A stretch of 64,000 bases of DNA from Streptomyces coeruleorubidus (GTDB lineage: Bacteria; Actinomycetota; Actinomycetes; Streptomycetales; Streptomycetaceae): assembly GCF_008705135.1 (NCBI RefSeq), contig NZ_CP023694.1, forward strand, positions 1,984,001 through 2,048,000, given 5' to 3'. The notes beneath the pieces are model-generated. The model did no database searches. It worked only from the letters and a program-made list of their open reading frames with translations, and had not been told where the DNA came from. The translations under genes were made by a program, and so were the position numbers. This document shows, piece by piece, positions 43,430-51,253 of the stretch (position 1 is the first letter of the stretch; each line of letters begins with the position of its first letter).

Positions 43430-44044
43430 CTACTGGCGCCATAGAGGGTGCTGTTGGTCCGCCCACTCTCTGCTCACCGAGCCCGTGCGCATGCCTCTCC
43501 TGGACTCCGGGTCGGCCAGGGCCATGCCTATGTGGCCGGCCAGGACTATGCCGATGGTGAGGGCCAGCCAGTCGTGGACGAACGTCGCGCTGGTGCGCCA
43601 CAGGAGGGGGGTGAGGTGGGTGAACCACATCATCAGGCCGGTGCCGAGCATGACGAGGGTGGCGCCGGCGATCCAGGACGCGTAGAGCTTCTGGCCGGCG
43701 TTGAACTTGCCCGCGGGGCGGGACCCGTGCCGCTTGTCGCGGTGCAGGGCGGCGCGCAGCCAGGTGCGGTCGTGCGGGCCGAAGCGGTTGAGGTGGCCCA
43801 GGTCGGTACGGAGGGCGCGGGAGGCGAGGCCCGCCAGGACCGGGACGGGCAGGGCCAGGCCGGTCCACTTGTGCAGGGTGACGACGAGGGCGCGGCGGCC
43901 TACGAGTTCGGCGAGCTGGGGGACGTAGAGGCAGGCCGCCGTCAGGACGCAGACGCCCATGAGCGCGGCCGTCGTGCGGTGTACCCAGCGCTCGGCCCGG
44001 CTGAAGCGCCTGACAGCGACCGCGGTGTCAGGTCGTGGGCTCAT
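43430..44044 (-). CDS. Cytochrome b/b561-type membrane subunit
   Basis: A 204-residue protein with four hydrophobic segments. Histidines suitable for binding two b haems occur in ERWVHRTTAALMG, VVTLHKWTGLAL and HDWLALTIGIVLAGHIG, the pattern of di-haem cytochrome b subunits (formate dehydrogenase gamma/b561 group). Its start overlaps the end of the molybdopterin oxidoreductase gene by 17 nt in another frame, so the two are translated together. It most likely passes electrons from quinol to, or from, the molybdenum subunit outside the membrane, comparable to MsrQ in MsrPQ though a different family. Confidence 0.85.
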   Translation of the reverse strand: MSPRPDTAVAVRRFSRAERWVHRTTAALMGVCVLTAACLYVPQLAELVGRRALVVTLHKWTGLALPVPVLAGLASRALRTDLGHLNRFGPHDRTWLRAALHRDKRHGSRPAGKFNAGQKLYASWIAGATLVMLGTGLMMWFTHLTPLLWRTSATFVHDWLALTIGIVLAGHIGMALADPESRRGMRTGSVSREWADQQHPLWRQ

Positions 44045-44753
44045 CGTCACGTCCGTTCGAGCGGCCCACCCAGGCGTCGACGTCGTAGCCGCGCTCCTCC
44101 CAGTAGCCCGGCCGGACCTCGTCGGTGACGGTGATGCCGGAGAGCCACTTGGCGGACTTGTAGAAGTACATGGGCGCCACGTAGAGGCGGACCGGGCCGC
44201 CGTGGGAGTGGCCGAGGTCCTTGTCCTGCATGCGCAGGGCGACCAGGACGTCCGCGCGGCGGGCCTGGGCGAGGGTGAGGCTCTCGGTGTACGTGCCGTC
44301 GAAGCAGGTGAAGCGGATGGCCCTCGCGGTGGGGCGGACCCTGGCGGTGTCGAGGAGGCGCGACAGGCGTACGCCCCCGAAGGGGGTGTCGGGGACGCGC
44401 CAGCCGGTGACGCACTGGACGTCGCGGACCAGGCGGGTCTGCGGCAGGGCCTTGAGGTCGGCCAGGGTGTAGGTCGTGGGGTGGTCGACCAGGCCGTCGA
44501 TCGTGAGGCGGTAACTGTCGGCGTTCTTGCGGGGAACGGACGAGGCGACCGAGTAGTAGCGGAAGCCGCCGCCGTTCGGGAGCAGTCCGGCCAGGCCGGT
44601 GGGGTCCTTGTCGGCGGCGCCGCCGAGGAAGCCCTCCAGGCCGCGTTGGAGCCGGGGCGCGGCAACCACACCGAGGGCGCCCAGACCGAGGGTGCCGAGG
44701 AAGACGCGGCGGCCGACCGGGGTGCCCCGTTGTCCGGGGGGTCCGTCGTTCAT
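44028..44753 (-). CDS. Exported molybdopterin-dependent oxidoreductase (MsrP/sulfite-oxidase fold)
   Basis: A 241-residue sulfite-oxidase-family protein. The N-terminus has a twin-arginine-like signal GRRVFLGTLGLGALG. The molybdenum-ligating cysteine is in DVQCVTGWRV, and the fold motifs TFDGL-like RLTIDGLVDHP, CFDGTYTESL and VRLYVAPMYFYKSAKW are present. It lacks the dimerisation domain of true sulfite oxidases and is about the size of MsrP. The start is not certain: ATG 44753 gives a normal Tat leader, while a GTG at 44777 would add eight residues. It is followed by its cytochrome b partner. Confidence 0.87.
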   Translation of the reverse strand: MNDGPPGQRGTPVGRRVFLGTLGLGALGVVAAPRLQRGLEGFLGGAADKDPTGLAGLLPNGGGFRYYSVASSVPRKNADSYRLTIDGLVDHPTTYTLADLKALPQTRLVRDVQCVTGWRVPDTPFGGVRLSRLLDTARVRPTARAIRFTCFDGTYTESLTLAQARRADVLVALRMQDKDLGHSHGGPVRLYVAPMYFYKSAKWLSGITVTDEVRPGYWEERGYDVDAWVGRSNGRDDEPTT

Positions 44754-44790
44754 GCCCTCATGTACGTCCTCGTTCACGTTCTCATTCGAA

Positions 44791-44825
44791 CACCCGCGAC
44801 CCCGTCAGGACAGGGATCGCGGGTG
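44791..44825. terminator. Hairpin between the APC permease and molybdo-oxidoreductase genes
   Basis: Arms CACCCGCGA (44791-44799) and TCGCGGGTG (44817-44825) plus a further inner CCC/GGG pairing. It lies 40 bp after the permease stop and just upstream of the oxidoreductase start, so it can end permease transcription. Confidence 0.6.
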
Positions 44826-44864
44826 CTCGTCAGAGTTCCGTAACCACTTCTTACGCGGCCGGGG

Positions 44865-46400
44865 TCAGGACGACGCCGCCTTGTCCAGCTGGAACGCCTC
44901 GTTGCCGAGCCCGATCCGGGCGTGCTTCTCGGGGGCGCGGGCGCGCAGCACCAGGCCCAGGACCAGGCCGGCGGCCAGGGCGAGGCCGATGATGCCGGGC
45001 AGTATCCAGCTCAGCGAGGAGTCAGGGCCGGCGCCGACGAGGACCTCGAAGTCCTTCACCGTGTAGCCGGCGATCACGAGCAGGGCGAGGCCCGCCAGCG
45101 CGGAGGTGACCAGCCGCCAGGCCTGGGCGCCCGCGGCACCCCGGCGGACGAAGAAGACGACGACCGACAGGGAGGCCGCCGCCATCAGCACGATCACGCC
45201 GAGGGCGCCGATGTTGCCGAACCAGGTGAACAGCTGCAGGACGGGCGCGGTCGGGTCGCCGGCCGGCTTGTCGTCGGCGATCGCGAAGGCGGCCACGACC
45301 ACCACGGCCACGACGGTCTGGAGCAGCGAGCCGGTGCCGGGAGCGCCGCTGGTGCCGCTGGTGCGGCCGAAGGCGGCGGGCAGCAGGCCTTCGCGGCCCA
45401 TGGCGAAGGCGTACCGGGCGACGACGTTGTGGAAGCTGAGCAGGGCGGCGAACATGCCGGTGACGAACAGGACGTGCAGGACGTCCGTGAAGGTGCCGCC
45501 GAGGCGGGACTCGGTGAGGAAGAACAGCAGCCCGGCGCTCTGCTTCTGGGCGGTGCCGACGATCGCGGCGGGGCCGGTGGCGACGGTGAGGGCCCAGCTG
45601 CTCAGCGCGAAGAAGACGGCGACCCCGCCGACGGCGAGGAACATCACGCGCGGCACCAGGACGTGCGGACGGCTGGTCTCCTCGGCGTACACGGGTGCCT
45701 GCTCGAAGCCGAGGAACGCGGCGATGCAGAAGCACAGTGCGGTGCCGACGCCCGCGCCGGTGAGGGTGTCGGGGTTGAAGGCGTGCAGCGAGAGGCCTTC
45801 CTTGCCGGGGTCGGCGAGGGCGGCGACGTCGAAGATCACGACGAGGAGCACCTCGATGACGAGCAGCACGCCGAGCACGCGCGCGTTGACGTCGATCTTC
45901 AGCCAGCCCAGCAGACCGACGGCGAGCGCGGCCACGAGCGCCGGTATCCACCAGGCGATCTCCACCTCGGCGTAGGTGGCGAGGAGCCCGGAGACCTCGA
46001 AGCCGAAGATGCCGTAGATGCCGATCTGGAGCGCGTTGTAGGCGACGAGGGCGACCAGGGCGGCGCCCGCGCCGGCGGTGCCGCCGAGGCCGCGGGAGAT
46101 GTACGCGTAGAAGGCGCCGGCGTTGTGGACGTGACGGCTCATCTCGGCGTAGCCGATACTGAACAGGATCAGGACGACGCCGAGGACGACGAAGAGCAGC
46201 GGCTGGCCGACGATGCCCATCACCGCGAATGTAGTGGGCATGACACCCGCGACCACCATGAGCGGGGCGGTCGCGGCGAGGACGGAGAGCAGCAGTCCCC
46301 CGGTGCCGAGCCGGTCGGCGCGCAGGGCGCGCTCCTGGCCCTTGAACGTACTGATGCCGCCGGCTGCGGATGTGCTCGTGCTCGAACTGTCCGTGGTCAT
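44865..46400 (-). CDS. APC-family amino-acid permease
   Basis: A 511-residue transporter with about 12 hydrophobic helices and a soluble N-terminal 30 residues. APC-family features include VLAATAPLMVVAGVMP in helix 1 and GFEQAPVYAEET at helix 6, where the conserved glutamate lies, and FAMGREGLLP in the loop after helix 8. The substrate is an amino acid or amine; no catabolic gene lies next to it to say which. It is 37 bp downstream of the helical hypothetical gene in the same direction and probably shares its transcript. Confidence 0.9.
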   Translation of the reverse strand: MTTDSSSTSTSAAGGISTFKGQERALRADRLGTGGLLLSVLAATAPLMVVAGVMPTTFAVMGIVGQPLLFVVLGVVLILFSIGYAEMSRHVHNAGAFYAYISRGLGGTAGAGAALVALVAYNALQIGIYGIFGFEVSGLLATYAEVEIAWWIPALVAALAVGLLGWLKIDVNARVLGVLLVIEVLLVVIFDVAALADPGKEGLSLHAFNPDTLTGAGVGTALCFCIAAFLGFEQAPVYAEETSRPHVLVPRVMFLAVGGVAVFFALSSWALTVATGPAAIVGTAQKQSAGLLFFLTESRLGGTFTDVLHVLFVTGMFAALLSFHNVVARYAFAMGREGLLPAAFGRTSGTSGAPGTGSLLQTVVAVVVVAAFAIADDKPAGDPTAPVLQLFTWFGNIGALGVIVLMAAASLSVVVFFVRRGAAGAQAWRLVTSALAGLALLVIAGYTVKDFEVLVGAGPDSSLSWILPGIIGLALAAGLVLGLVLRARAPEKHARIGLGNEAFQLDKAASS

Positions 46401-46437
46401 CGGGAGAGCGTCCTCACTTGTGGATTTCCGGGGGGTG

Positions 46438-47388
46438 TCAGGCCGTGCCCAGCGCGGCGGCGCGGGCGGCGGCGAAGGCGGTGTGCGGGTCGCGGTCCGG
46501 GTACGACCAGGGCGCCGGGGTGGCGTGCCGGCCGATCCGGTGGAACAGGGCGGCGGCCTCGGCGCCCCGCCCCTCGCAGAACTTGGCGTGGGCGAGGAAG
46601 TTGAGGTCGATCAGCCGGCGCGGATGGCCCTCCAGCTCCCACTCCAGCCACCAGTCGAAGGCGGCTTTCATCACCTGCCGGGCGCGGCGGCCCGTCCAGT
46701 GGCCCGAGGCGGCCGGGTCGGCGGGTTCGTGCCCGGCGGCGGCCAGCGCGCGGTAGCGCTCGGCGTGCGCGATGACCGGCAGGATCGCGAGCGGGGAGTC
46801 GGCGGGGGCCTGTTCGGCGGCCCAGCCGGCGAAGTCGTAGACCTCGTGCAGCGGGTCCGGGCCGGCCTCCGTGCGGCGTCCGGCGAGCCGGGCGACCATC
46901 AGGTGGTGGGCGTGGTGGTGGTCGGCGTACCGGGCGCGGACCTGCTCGAAGGTCCGGACCACGTCCTGGTCGGTGCCGACCGCGCACTCCAGCAGGAGCA
47001 GGCCGAGCCAGGGGGTGGGGTCGGCGGGGGTGCGGGCGGCGGCGGTCGCGCAGGCCTCGCGGGCCCGGACCGGCTTTCCCTTGCCGTGCAGGGCGCGCCG
47101 GACCTGTGCGAGGGCGAGCAGGACGGCGGCGTCGGCGGACTCGGGTTCGGCGAGCAGCCACTCACGGGCCCATGCGGCGCAGTAGGGCTCCCGTGCGAGG
47201 ACCGTGACGCGGTGGCCGCGCCGGTCCCAGTCGTCCGCGGTGTGCACCAGCAGGGAGCGGGCGTTCTGCCAGCGGCCCTGCGCCAGCGCGGCGCGCGCGG
47301 CCACGAGGTCGGCGTCGTCGAGGGCCTCGTCGAAGGCCTGAGACGCACGTCTGCGGCCACGGCCGAGGGGAGGCGGGGGTGGGGGCAC
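46438..47388 (-). CDS. Helical-repeat hypothetical protein
   Basis: A 316-residue soluble protein I cannot place in a characterised family. It is almost wholly alpha-helical with alanine/leucine-rich pairs of helices (ARAALAQGRWQNARSLLVHT, ADAAVLLALAQVRRALHG, TPWLGLLLLECAVGTDQDVV), suggesting TPR-like repeats. A conserved-looking C-terminal part has FDWWLEWELEGHPRRLIDLN and AKFCEGRGAEAAALFHRIG. The GTG at 47388 has AGGAAG 7 nt upstream. It precedes the amino-acid permease by 37 bp. No signal peptide or membrane helix. Confidence 0.75.
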   Translation of the reverse strand: MPPPPPPLGRGRRRASQAFDEALDDADLVAARAALAQGRWQNARSLLVHTADDWDRRGHRVTVLAREPYCAAWAREWLLAEPESADAAVLLALAQVRRALHGKGKPVRAREACATAAARTPADPTPWLGLLLLECAVGTDQDVVRTFEQVRARYADHHHAHHLMVARLAGRRTEAGPDPLHEVYDFAGWAAEQAPADSPLAILPVIAHAERYRALAAAGHEPADPAASGHWTGRRARQVMKAAFDWWLEWELEGHPRRLIDLNFLAHAKFCEGRGAEAAALFHRIGRHATPAPWSYPDRDPHTAFAAARAAALGTA

Positions 47389-47754
47389 CGCGGAACTTCC
47401 TCACGCGCTCTTCTTGTGTTTCGGCTCACGGCGGTCGATGGAGCGCGTGTGTGCGCTTCGCCATGAACTGATCACGCACAGCCAACCCCCAGCCAACGGT
47501 TGACGTCAAGGGCCACCAGGGCGTTACACGCGTCAACTGCTGTTACTCGTGAGGGTTTTGTGATCAAAGTGGAGCTGGGGAAACGCGGGGCGGCCATCCG
47601 ATTTATCCGTTTCGCCCTTTGTGGCGTGCGTCATAGTGCTGGGAGGTCACCACCGCTCAGGATGGGACGACGTACGGGCGCGCCGGGCGGAGCCGGCCGG
47701 TACAGTCGGCCCCTACGCCATCGTGAACCCGACCTGATGATCGAGGTACACCGC
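47389..47754. other. Divergent intergenic region, TPR-like gene / DMT-type gene
   Basis: About 365 bp without a convincing gene. It is less GC-rich than average near 47400-47620. A candidate promoter reading toward the DMT-type gene is TTGACG (47500-47505), 17 nt, GTTACA (47523-47528). A GCCAAC direct repeat lies just upstream. Translated extensions of the DMT gene into this region look non-coding. Confidence 0.4.
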
Positions 47755-48654
47755 GTGTCGGTTCTTGTCCTGGTGCTCGCCGTGAGCGCCGCCTGCTGTC
47801 TGGGCTTCGGCTTCGTGCTTCAGCAGAACGCGGCCCAGCGCGCCCCGCTCAACGACTTCCTGTCCTTCCGGCTGCTGATCGACCTGGTGAAGGTGCCGCG
47901 CTGGCTCGGCGGCATCGGGCTGATGGTGGCCGGTACGGCGCTGGGCGCCGCCGCGCTGGGCCAGGGCGAGCTGTCGCTGGTGGAGCCGCTGCTCGCGACG
48001 AACCTGCTCTTCGCGCTCGCGCTGTCCCGGCGGCAGACCCGGCAGCCGCTCGGCCGCCAGGGCTGGGCGGGACTTCTGCTGCTGGCGGGCGGTGTGACCA
48101 CGTTCATCGTGGCGGGCGAGCCACACGGCGGTGCCGCGACGGCCGATCCGATGCGGCAGTGGCTGATCATCGGGGCCATGATCGGGGTCGCCCTGCTGCT
48201 CACCGCGCACGCGAAGCGCTCCCGGCTGGGCTCAGGGCCGGTGCTGCTGGCCTTGGCCGCCGGGCTGCTGTACGGCGTGCAGGACGCGCTGACCCGGGTG
48301 AGCGGGGAGAAGTTCGCCGAGGGCGGCTTCGCCGGGCTGCTGACCGGCTGGCAGCCGTACGCCGTCCTCGCGCTGGGCGTCACGGGGCTGCTCCTCGTGC
48401 AGAGCGCCTTCGAGACCGCGTCCCTGCGCAAGTCGCTGCCCGCGCTGACAGCGGCCCAGCCGATCGCCGGGATCATCTGCGGCGTCGGCTTCCTGGGCGA
48501 CCGGCTGCGGACCGACGCGGTGGCGTTGAGCTGGGAGGCGGGCGGTCTCCTGGCCGTGGTGGCCGGGATCATGCTGCTGGGCCTGCATCCGGCCATGCCG
48601 ACGGGGACGGTGGAGCGGGCACGCGTGGGGCGGCTCCAGCCGCAGCCGCAGTGA
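47755..48654 (+). CDS. DMT/EamA-like multi-helix membrane protein
   Basis: A 299-residue protein with nine or ten hydrophobic helices and the repeat structure of small drug/metabolite transporters (LGQGELSLVEPLLATNLLFALALSRR in pieces, then ALTAAQPIAGIICGVGFLGDRL). It resembles actinobacterial DMT proteins with no known substrate. I chose the GTG at 47755 because GAGG lies 8 nt upstream; an ATG at 47737 adds six residues but has no ribosome site. It stands 28 bp before the NUDIX gene. Confidence 0.83.
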   Translation: MSVLVLVLAVSAACCLGFGFVLQQNAAQRAPLNDFLSFRLLIDLVKVPRWLGGIGLMVAGTALGAAALGQGELSLVEPLLATNLLFALALSRRQTRQPLGRQGWAGLLLLAGGVTTFIVAGEPHGGAATADPMRQWLIIGAMIGVALLLTAHAKRSRLGSGPVLLALAAGLLYGVQDALTRVSGEKFAEGGFAGLLTGWQPYAVLALGVTGLLLVQSAFETASLRKSLPALTAAQPIAGIICGVGFLGDRLRTDAVALSWEAGGLLAVVAGIMLLGLHPAMPTGTVERARVGRLQPQPQ

Positions 48655-48681
48655 TGTCTCGCGCCCTGCTTGGATGAGGGC

Positions 48682-49218
48682 ATGAGTGCTGGGGGCGAGG
48701 GCGTGAGTGCCGCTGACGAGATCCTCGACATCGTCGACGAGAACGACCGGGTCACCGGGCAGTCGCCGCGGGGCGAGGCCTACGCCAGGGGTCTGCGGCA
48801 CCGCTGTGTGTTCGTCCAGGCCCGGGACGCCGCGGGGCGGATCTTCGTGCACCGGCGGACGCCGACCAAGCTGGTCTTCCCCTCCCTGTACGACATGTTC
48901 GTCGGCGGGGTGGTCGGCGCGGGCGAGACCTATGACACGGCGGCCCTGCGCGAGGCCGAGGAGGAACTGGGCGTCACGGGTCTGCCGCTCCCGCGGTACC
49001 TCTTCAAGTTCCTCTACGACAACGGCGCAGGCCAGACCTGGTGGTCGGCGGTGTACGAGGTCCGCTGCGACCTTCCGGTCCAGCCGCAGGCCGAGGAGGT
49101 GGCCTGGCATGACTTCCTGCCCGAGGACGAGGTGCGGCGGCGCCTGGGCGACTGGGAGTGGGTGCCGGACGGGCTGGCGGCGTACGAGCGGCTCAGGGCG
49201 TTTCGGTCGAGGGGCTGA
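48682..49218 (+). CDS. NUDIX hydrolase (isopentenyl-diphosphate-isomerase-like group)
   Basis: A 178-residue NUDIX protein. The complete box GGVVGAGETYDTAALREAEEELGV is spread over about residues 74-97, with the REAEEELG metal ligands. The N-terminal part DEILDIVDENDRVTGQSPRGEAY places it with the YfcD/IDI-like subgroup that hydrolyses nucleoside or prenyl diphosphates. The substrate is unknown. The ATG at 48682 follows GAGGG; a GTG at 48703 after GCGAGGGC is an alternative. It is followed closely by two DUF202 genes. Confidence 0.9.
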   Translation: MSAGGEGVSAADEILDIVDENDRVTGQSPRGEAYARGLRHRCVFVQARDAAGRIFVHRRTPTKLVFPSLYDMFVGGVVGAGETYDTAALREAEEELGVTGLPLPRYLFKFLYDNGAGQTWWSAVYEVRCDLPVQPQAEEVAWHDFLPEDEVRRRLGDWEWVPDGLAAYERLRAFRSRG

Positions 49219-49249
49219 GCGGGCTGTCGTCCCCGGTAGGGTCGCGCAC

Positions 49250-49642
49250 GTGATCGAGTTCGTACGGAACGTCCGGTTGTGGTTCGCTCCCGCGCAGGTG
49301 CGGAAGGACGGCGACACGCCCGACTACCGGTTCTCGCTGGCGAACGAACGCACCTTCCTGGCCTGGCTGCGCACCGCGCTCGCGCTGATCGGCGGTGGCT
49401 TCGCCGTGGACCAGTTCCTTCCGGACCTGCGCTGGGGCTGGCGCGTGGGGCTGGCGCTCGCGCTGCTGGCCGCGGGCGTGCTGTGCTCGCTGCGGGCGGT
49501 CAACCACTGGGTGCGCTGCGAGCGGGCCATGCGCCGGGGCGAGGACCTGCCGGTGTCCCGGTTCCCGGCGGTGCTGAGCCTCGTCGTCGCGATCGTCGCC
49601 CTCGCCATGGTCGTCGTGGTGCTCGTGGGATGGGAGGGGTGA
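49250..49642 (+). CDS. DUF202 (YidH-like) membrane protein
   Basis: A 130-residue protein with three hydrophobic helices and the DUF202 signature RFSLANERTFLAWLRTALALIGGG. The function of the family is unknown; it occurs next to a second DUF202 gene. The GTG at 49250 gives the conserved start IEFVRNVRLWF. The stop overlaps the start region of the next gene, so the two are translated together and may form a complex in the membrane. Confidence 0.87.
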   Translation: MIEFVRNVRLWFAPAQVRKDGDTPDYRFSLANERTFLAWLRTALALIGGGFAVDQFLPDLRWGWRVGLALALLAAGVLCSLRAVNHWVRCERAMRRGEDLPVSRFPAVLSLVVAIVALAMVVVVLVGWEG

Positions 49643-49974
49643 ACGCGCCGGCGGCCCGGCGGCAGGACCCCGACCGCGACCCCGGGCTGCAACCCGAGCG
49701 GACCCGGCTCGCGTGGCGGCGTACGACGCTGTCGGCCACGGCCTCCACCGTGCTCGCCGTGAAGACCGCGCTGCACGGCGGGGCGTCGGCGCCCGGGCTC
49801 GTCGCGTGCGCGCTGTGCTGCGTCCTGTGGCTGGGCTTCCTGAGCATCGCCCACCGACGTATCCGCGCCCTCTCCGCCACCGCGACCCCTGCCGCGTTCG
49901 AGCCCCGGCGCGCCACGGCCGCGGTGCTGTGCACGATGGCGTTGGCGGTGTGCGGGGCGGCGCTCGTGCTCTAG
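49630..49974 (+). CDS. DUF202-family membrane protein (second copy)
   Basis: A 114-residue protein with the shortened DUF202 signature LQPERTRLAWRRTTLSATAS followed by two or three hydrophobic helices. The ATG at 49630 lies inside the end of the previous gene; a GTG at 49639 that overlaps the previous stop (GTGA) is equally likely and would remove three residues. The tandem arrangement of a longer and a shorter DUF202 gene is common in actinobacteria. Confidence 0.85.
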   Translation: MGGVNAPAARRQDPDRDPGLQPERTRLAWRRTTLSATASTVLAVKTALHGGASAPGLVACALCCVLWLGFLSIAHRRIRALSATATPAAFEPRRATAAVLCTMALAVCGAALVL

Positions 49975-50110
49975 GGACGGGACACTGCCGGGGGGCGGCG
50001 GGCCGCAGGGGCATCCCGCCCCGGACCCCAGGACGACGCCGCACGCCGGGGCACCGCACGGCAGGAGATGCCAGAGGGCAGGACGCCGGTCGCCAGGGTG
50101 CGGCCGCCGG

Positions 50111-51055
50111 CTACATGTCCTCCGGATCCCAGTCCACCGTCACGACGATCTTGCCGCGGGTCCGGCCCTCCTCGTTGAGCCGGTACGCGTCCGCCGCCCG
50201 TTCCAGTGGGAACGTCTCGGAGACGTGCACGCGCACCACGCCCTGTTCCGCCAGATCGGACAGGCGCTGGAGGTCCTCGGGGTCGGGGCGGACGAAGTAG
50301 TAGCGGCCGCCGTAGGTCACGACGCCGACGTCGGCGATCGACACCAGGCGGCCTTCGGGGGCCAGCAGGTTGGCCGAGACCTTCAGCGCGTCCCCGCCGA
50401 CCGTGTCGAACACCGCGTCCACCCCTTCGGGCGCCAGCCCGCGCACGCGCTCGCCCAGGCCCTCGCCGTACACCACCGGCTCCCCGCCGAGGCCGCGCAC
50501 GAAGTCGTGGTTGGGCTCGCTCGCCGTGCCGATCACCCGGGCGCCGAGGTGGGCGGCGAGCTGCACGGCGATGGAGCCGACCCCGCCGGCCGCGGCGTGC
50601 ACCAGCACCGTCTCGCCCCGTTTCACCTCGAGCACCTTGACCAGCACCTGGTAGGCGGTGAGCCCGACCAGCGGCAGTCCGGCCGCCTCCTCGAAGGAGA
50701 GGTTGCGCGGCTTGCGTGCGAGGGTGCGCAGGGGCGCGGCCACGTACTCGGCGAAAGTGCCGCGGGAGAGGAAGTCCTCGCGTACGTACCCGATGACCTC
50801 GTCGCCGACGTCGAACTCCGACACGGCCACGCCGGGCCGTACGACGACGCCCGAGACGTCCCAGCCGGGCACCACGGGGAAGGCGGCTTCGAGGAGCCCT
50901 TCGAGGTAGCCCTCGCGGGCCTTCCAGTCGACGGGGTTCACGGACGCAGCCCGCACCTTCACCAGCACCGAGTCCGGGCCGACCTTGGGATCGCGGACCT
51001 CGCCGAACGCCAGCACCTCGGGTCCGCCGTACCGTGAGTAGCTGATGGCCTTCAT
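50111..51055 (-). CDS. NADP-dependent zinc-free quinone oxidoreductase/enoyl reductase-like (MDR)
   Basis: A 314-residue medium-chain dehydrogenase/reductase of the quinone-oxidoreductase group. It starts MKAISYSRYGGPEVLAFGEV, has the cofactor motif VHAAAGGVGSIAVQLAAHLG, and lacks catalytic and structural zinc cysteines. The ATG at 51055 has GGAGGG 8 nt upstream. It is divergent from the APH-like kinase gene of the hydroxy-acid cluster, sharing the region that holds the TetR-type palindrome, so it may be co-regulated. The substrate is unknown. Confidence 0.9.
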   Translation of the reverse strand: MKAISYSRYGGPEVLAFGEVRDPKVGPDSVLVKVRAASVNPVDWKAREGYLEGLLEAAFPVVPGWDVSGVVVRPGVAVSEFDVGDEVIGYVREDFLSRGTFAEYVAAPLRTLARKPRNLSFEEAAGLPLVGLTAYQVLVKVLEVKRGETVLVHAAAGGVGSIAVQLAAHLGARVIGTASEPNHDFVRGLGGEPVVYGEGLGERVRGLAPEGVDAVFDTVGGDALKVSANLLAPEGRLVSIADVGVVTYGGRYYFVRPDPEDLQRLSDLAEQGVVRVHVSETFPLERAADAYRLNEEGRTRGKIVVTVDWDPEDM

Positions 51056-51194
51056 GGCTCCGACCCTCCGTGCTCCCCGCGCGGCACGCAAGCCGGATGG
51101 CCTGAACGAACCGGCCGGGGCCTCCCCGGCGCCCCGCGGCGGGAGTTGTCGGCCTATCGTGGCTCCGATCACGTTTCGGCCCCGCTCTGGACGA

Positions 51195-51213
51195 CATACC
51201 GACCGGTCGGCAT
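51195..51213. promoter_or_regulatory. TetR-type palindrome upstream of the APH/ACAD operon
   Basis: CATACCGACCGGTCGGCAT is an almost perfect 19-bp palindrome (core CCGACCGGTCGG, 51199-51210), 40 bp before the start of the kinase gene. The 13-mer CATACCGACCGGT recurs inverted at 56749-56761 before the SDR gene. This is the kind of site bound by TetR repressors of acyl-CoA degradation; a TetR gene lies within the cluster. Confidence 0.65.
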
Positions 51214-51253
51214 CATGAGTCGGGAACTGTTCACCTGCCCGTAGGAGCGACGC

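Noticed and set aside
43430..44671. A single 413-codon minus-strand frame that could be read as a fusion protein
   Set aside because: Its first half is a shadow of the molybdo-oxidoreductase gene in another frame; only the part from 44044 down encodes the cytochrome b.
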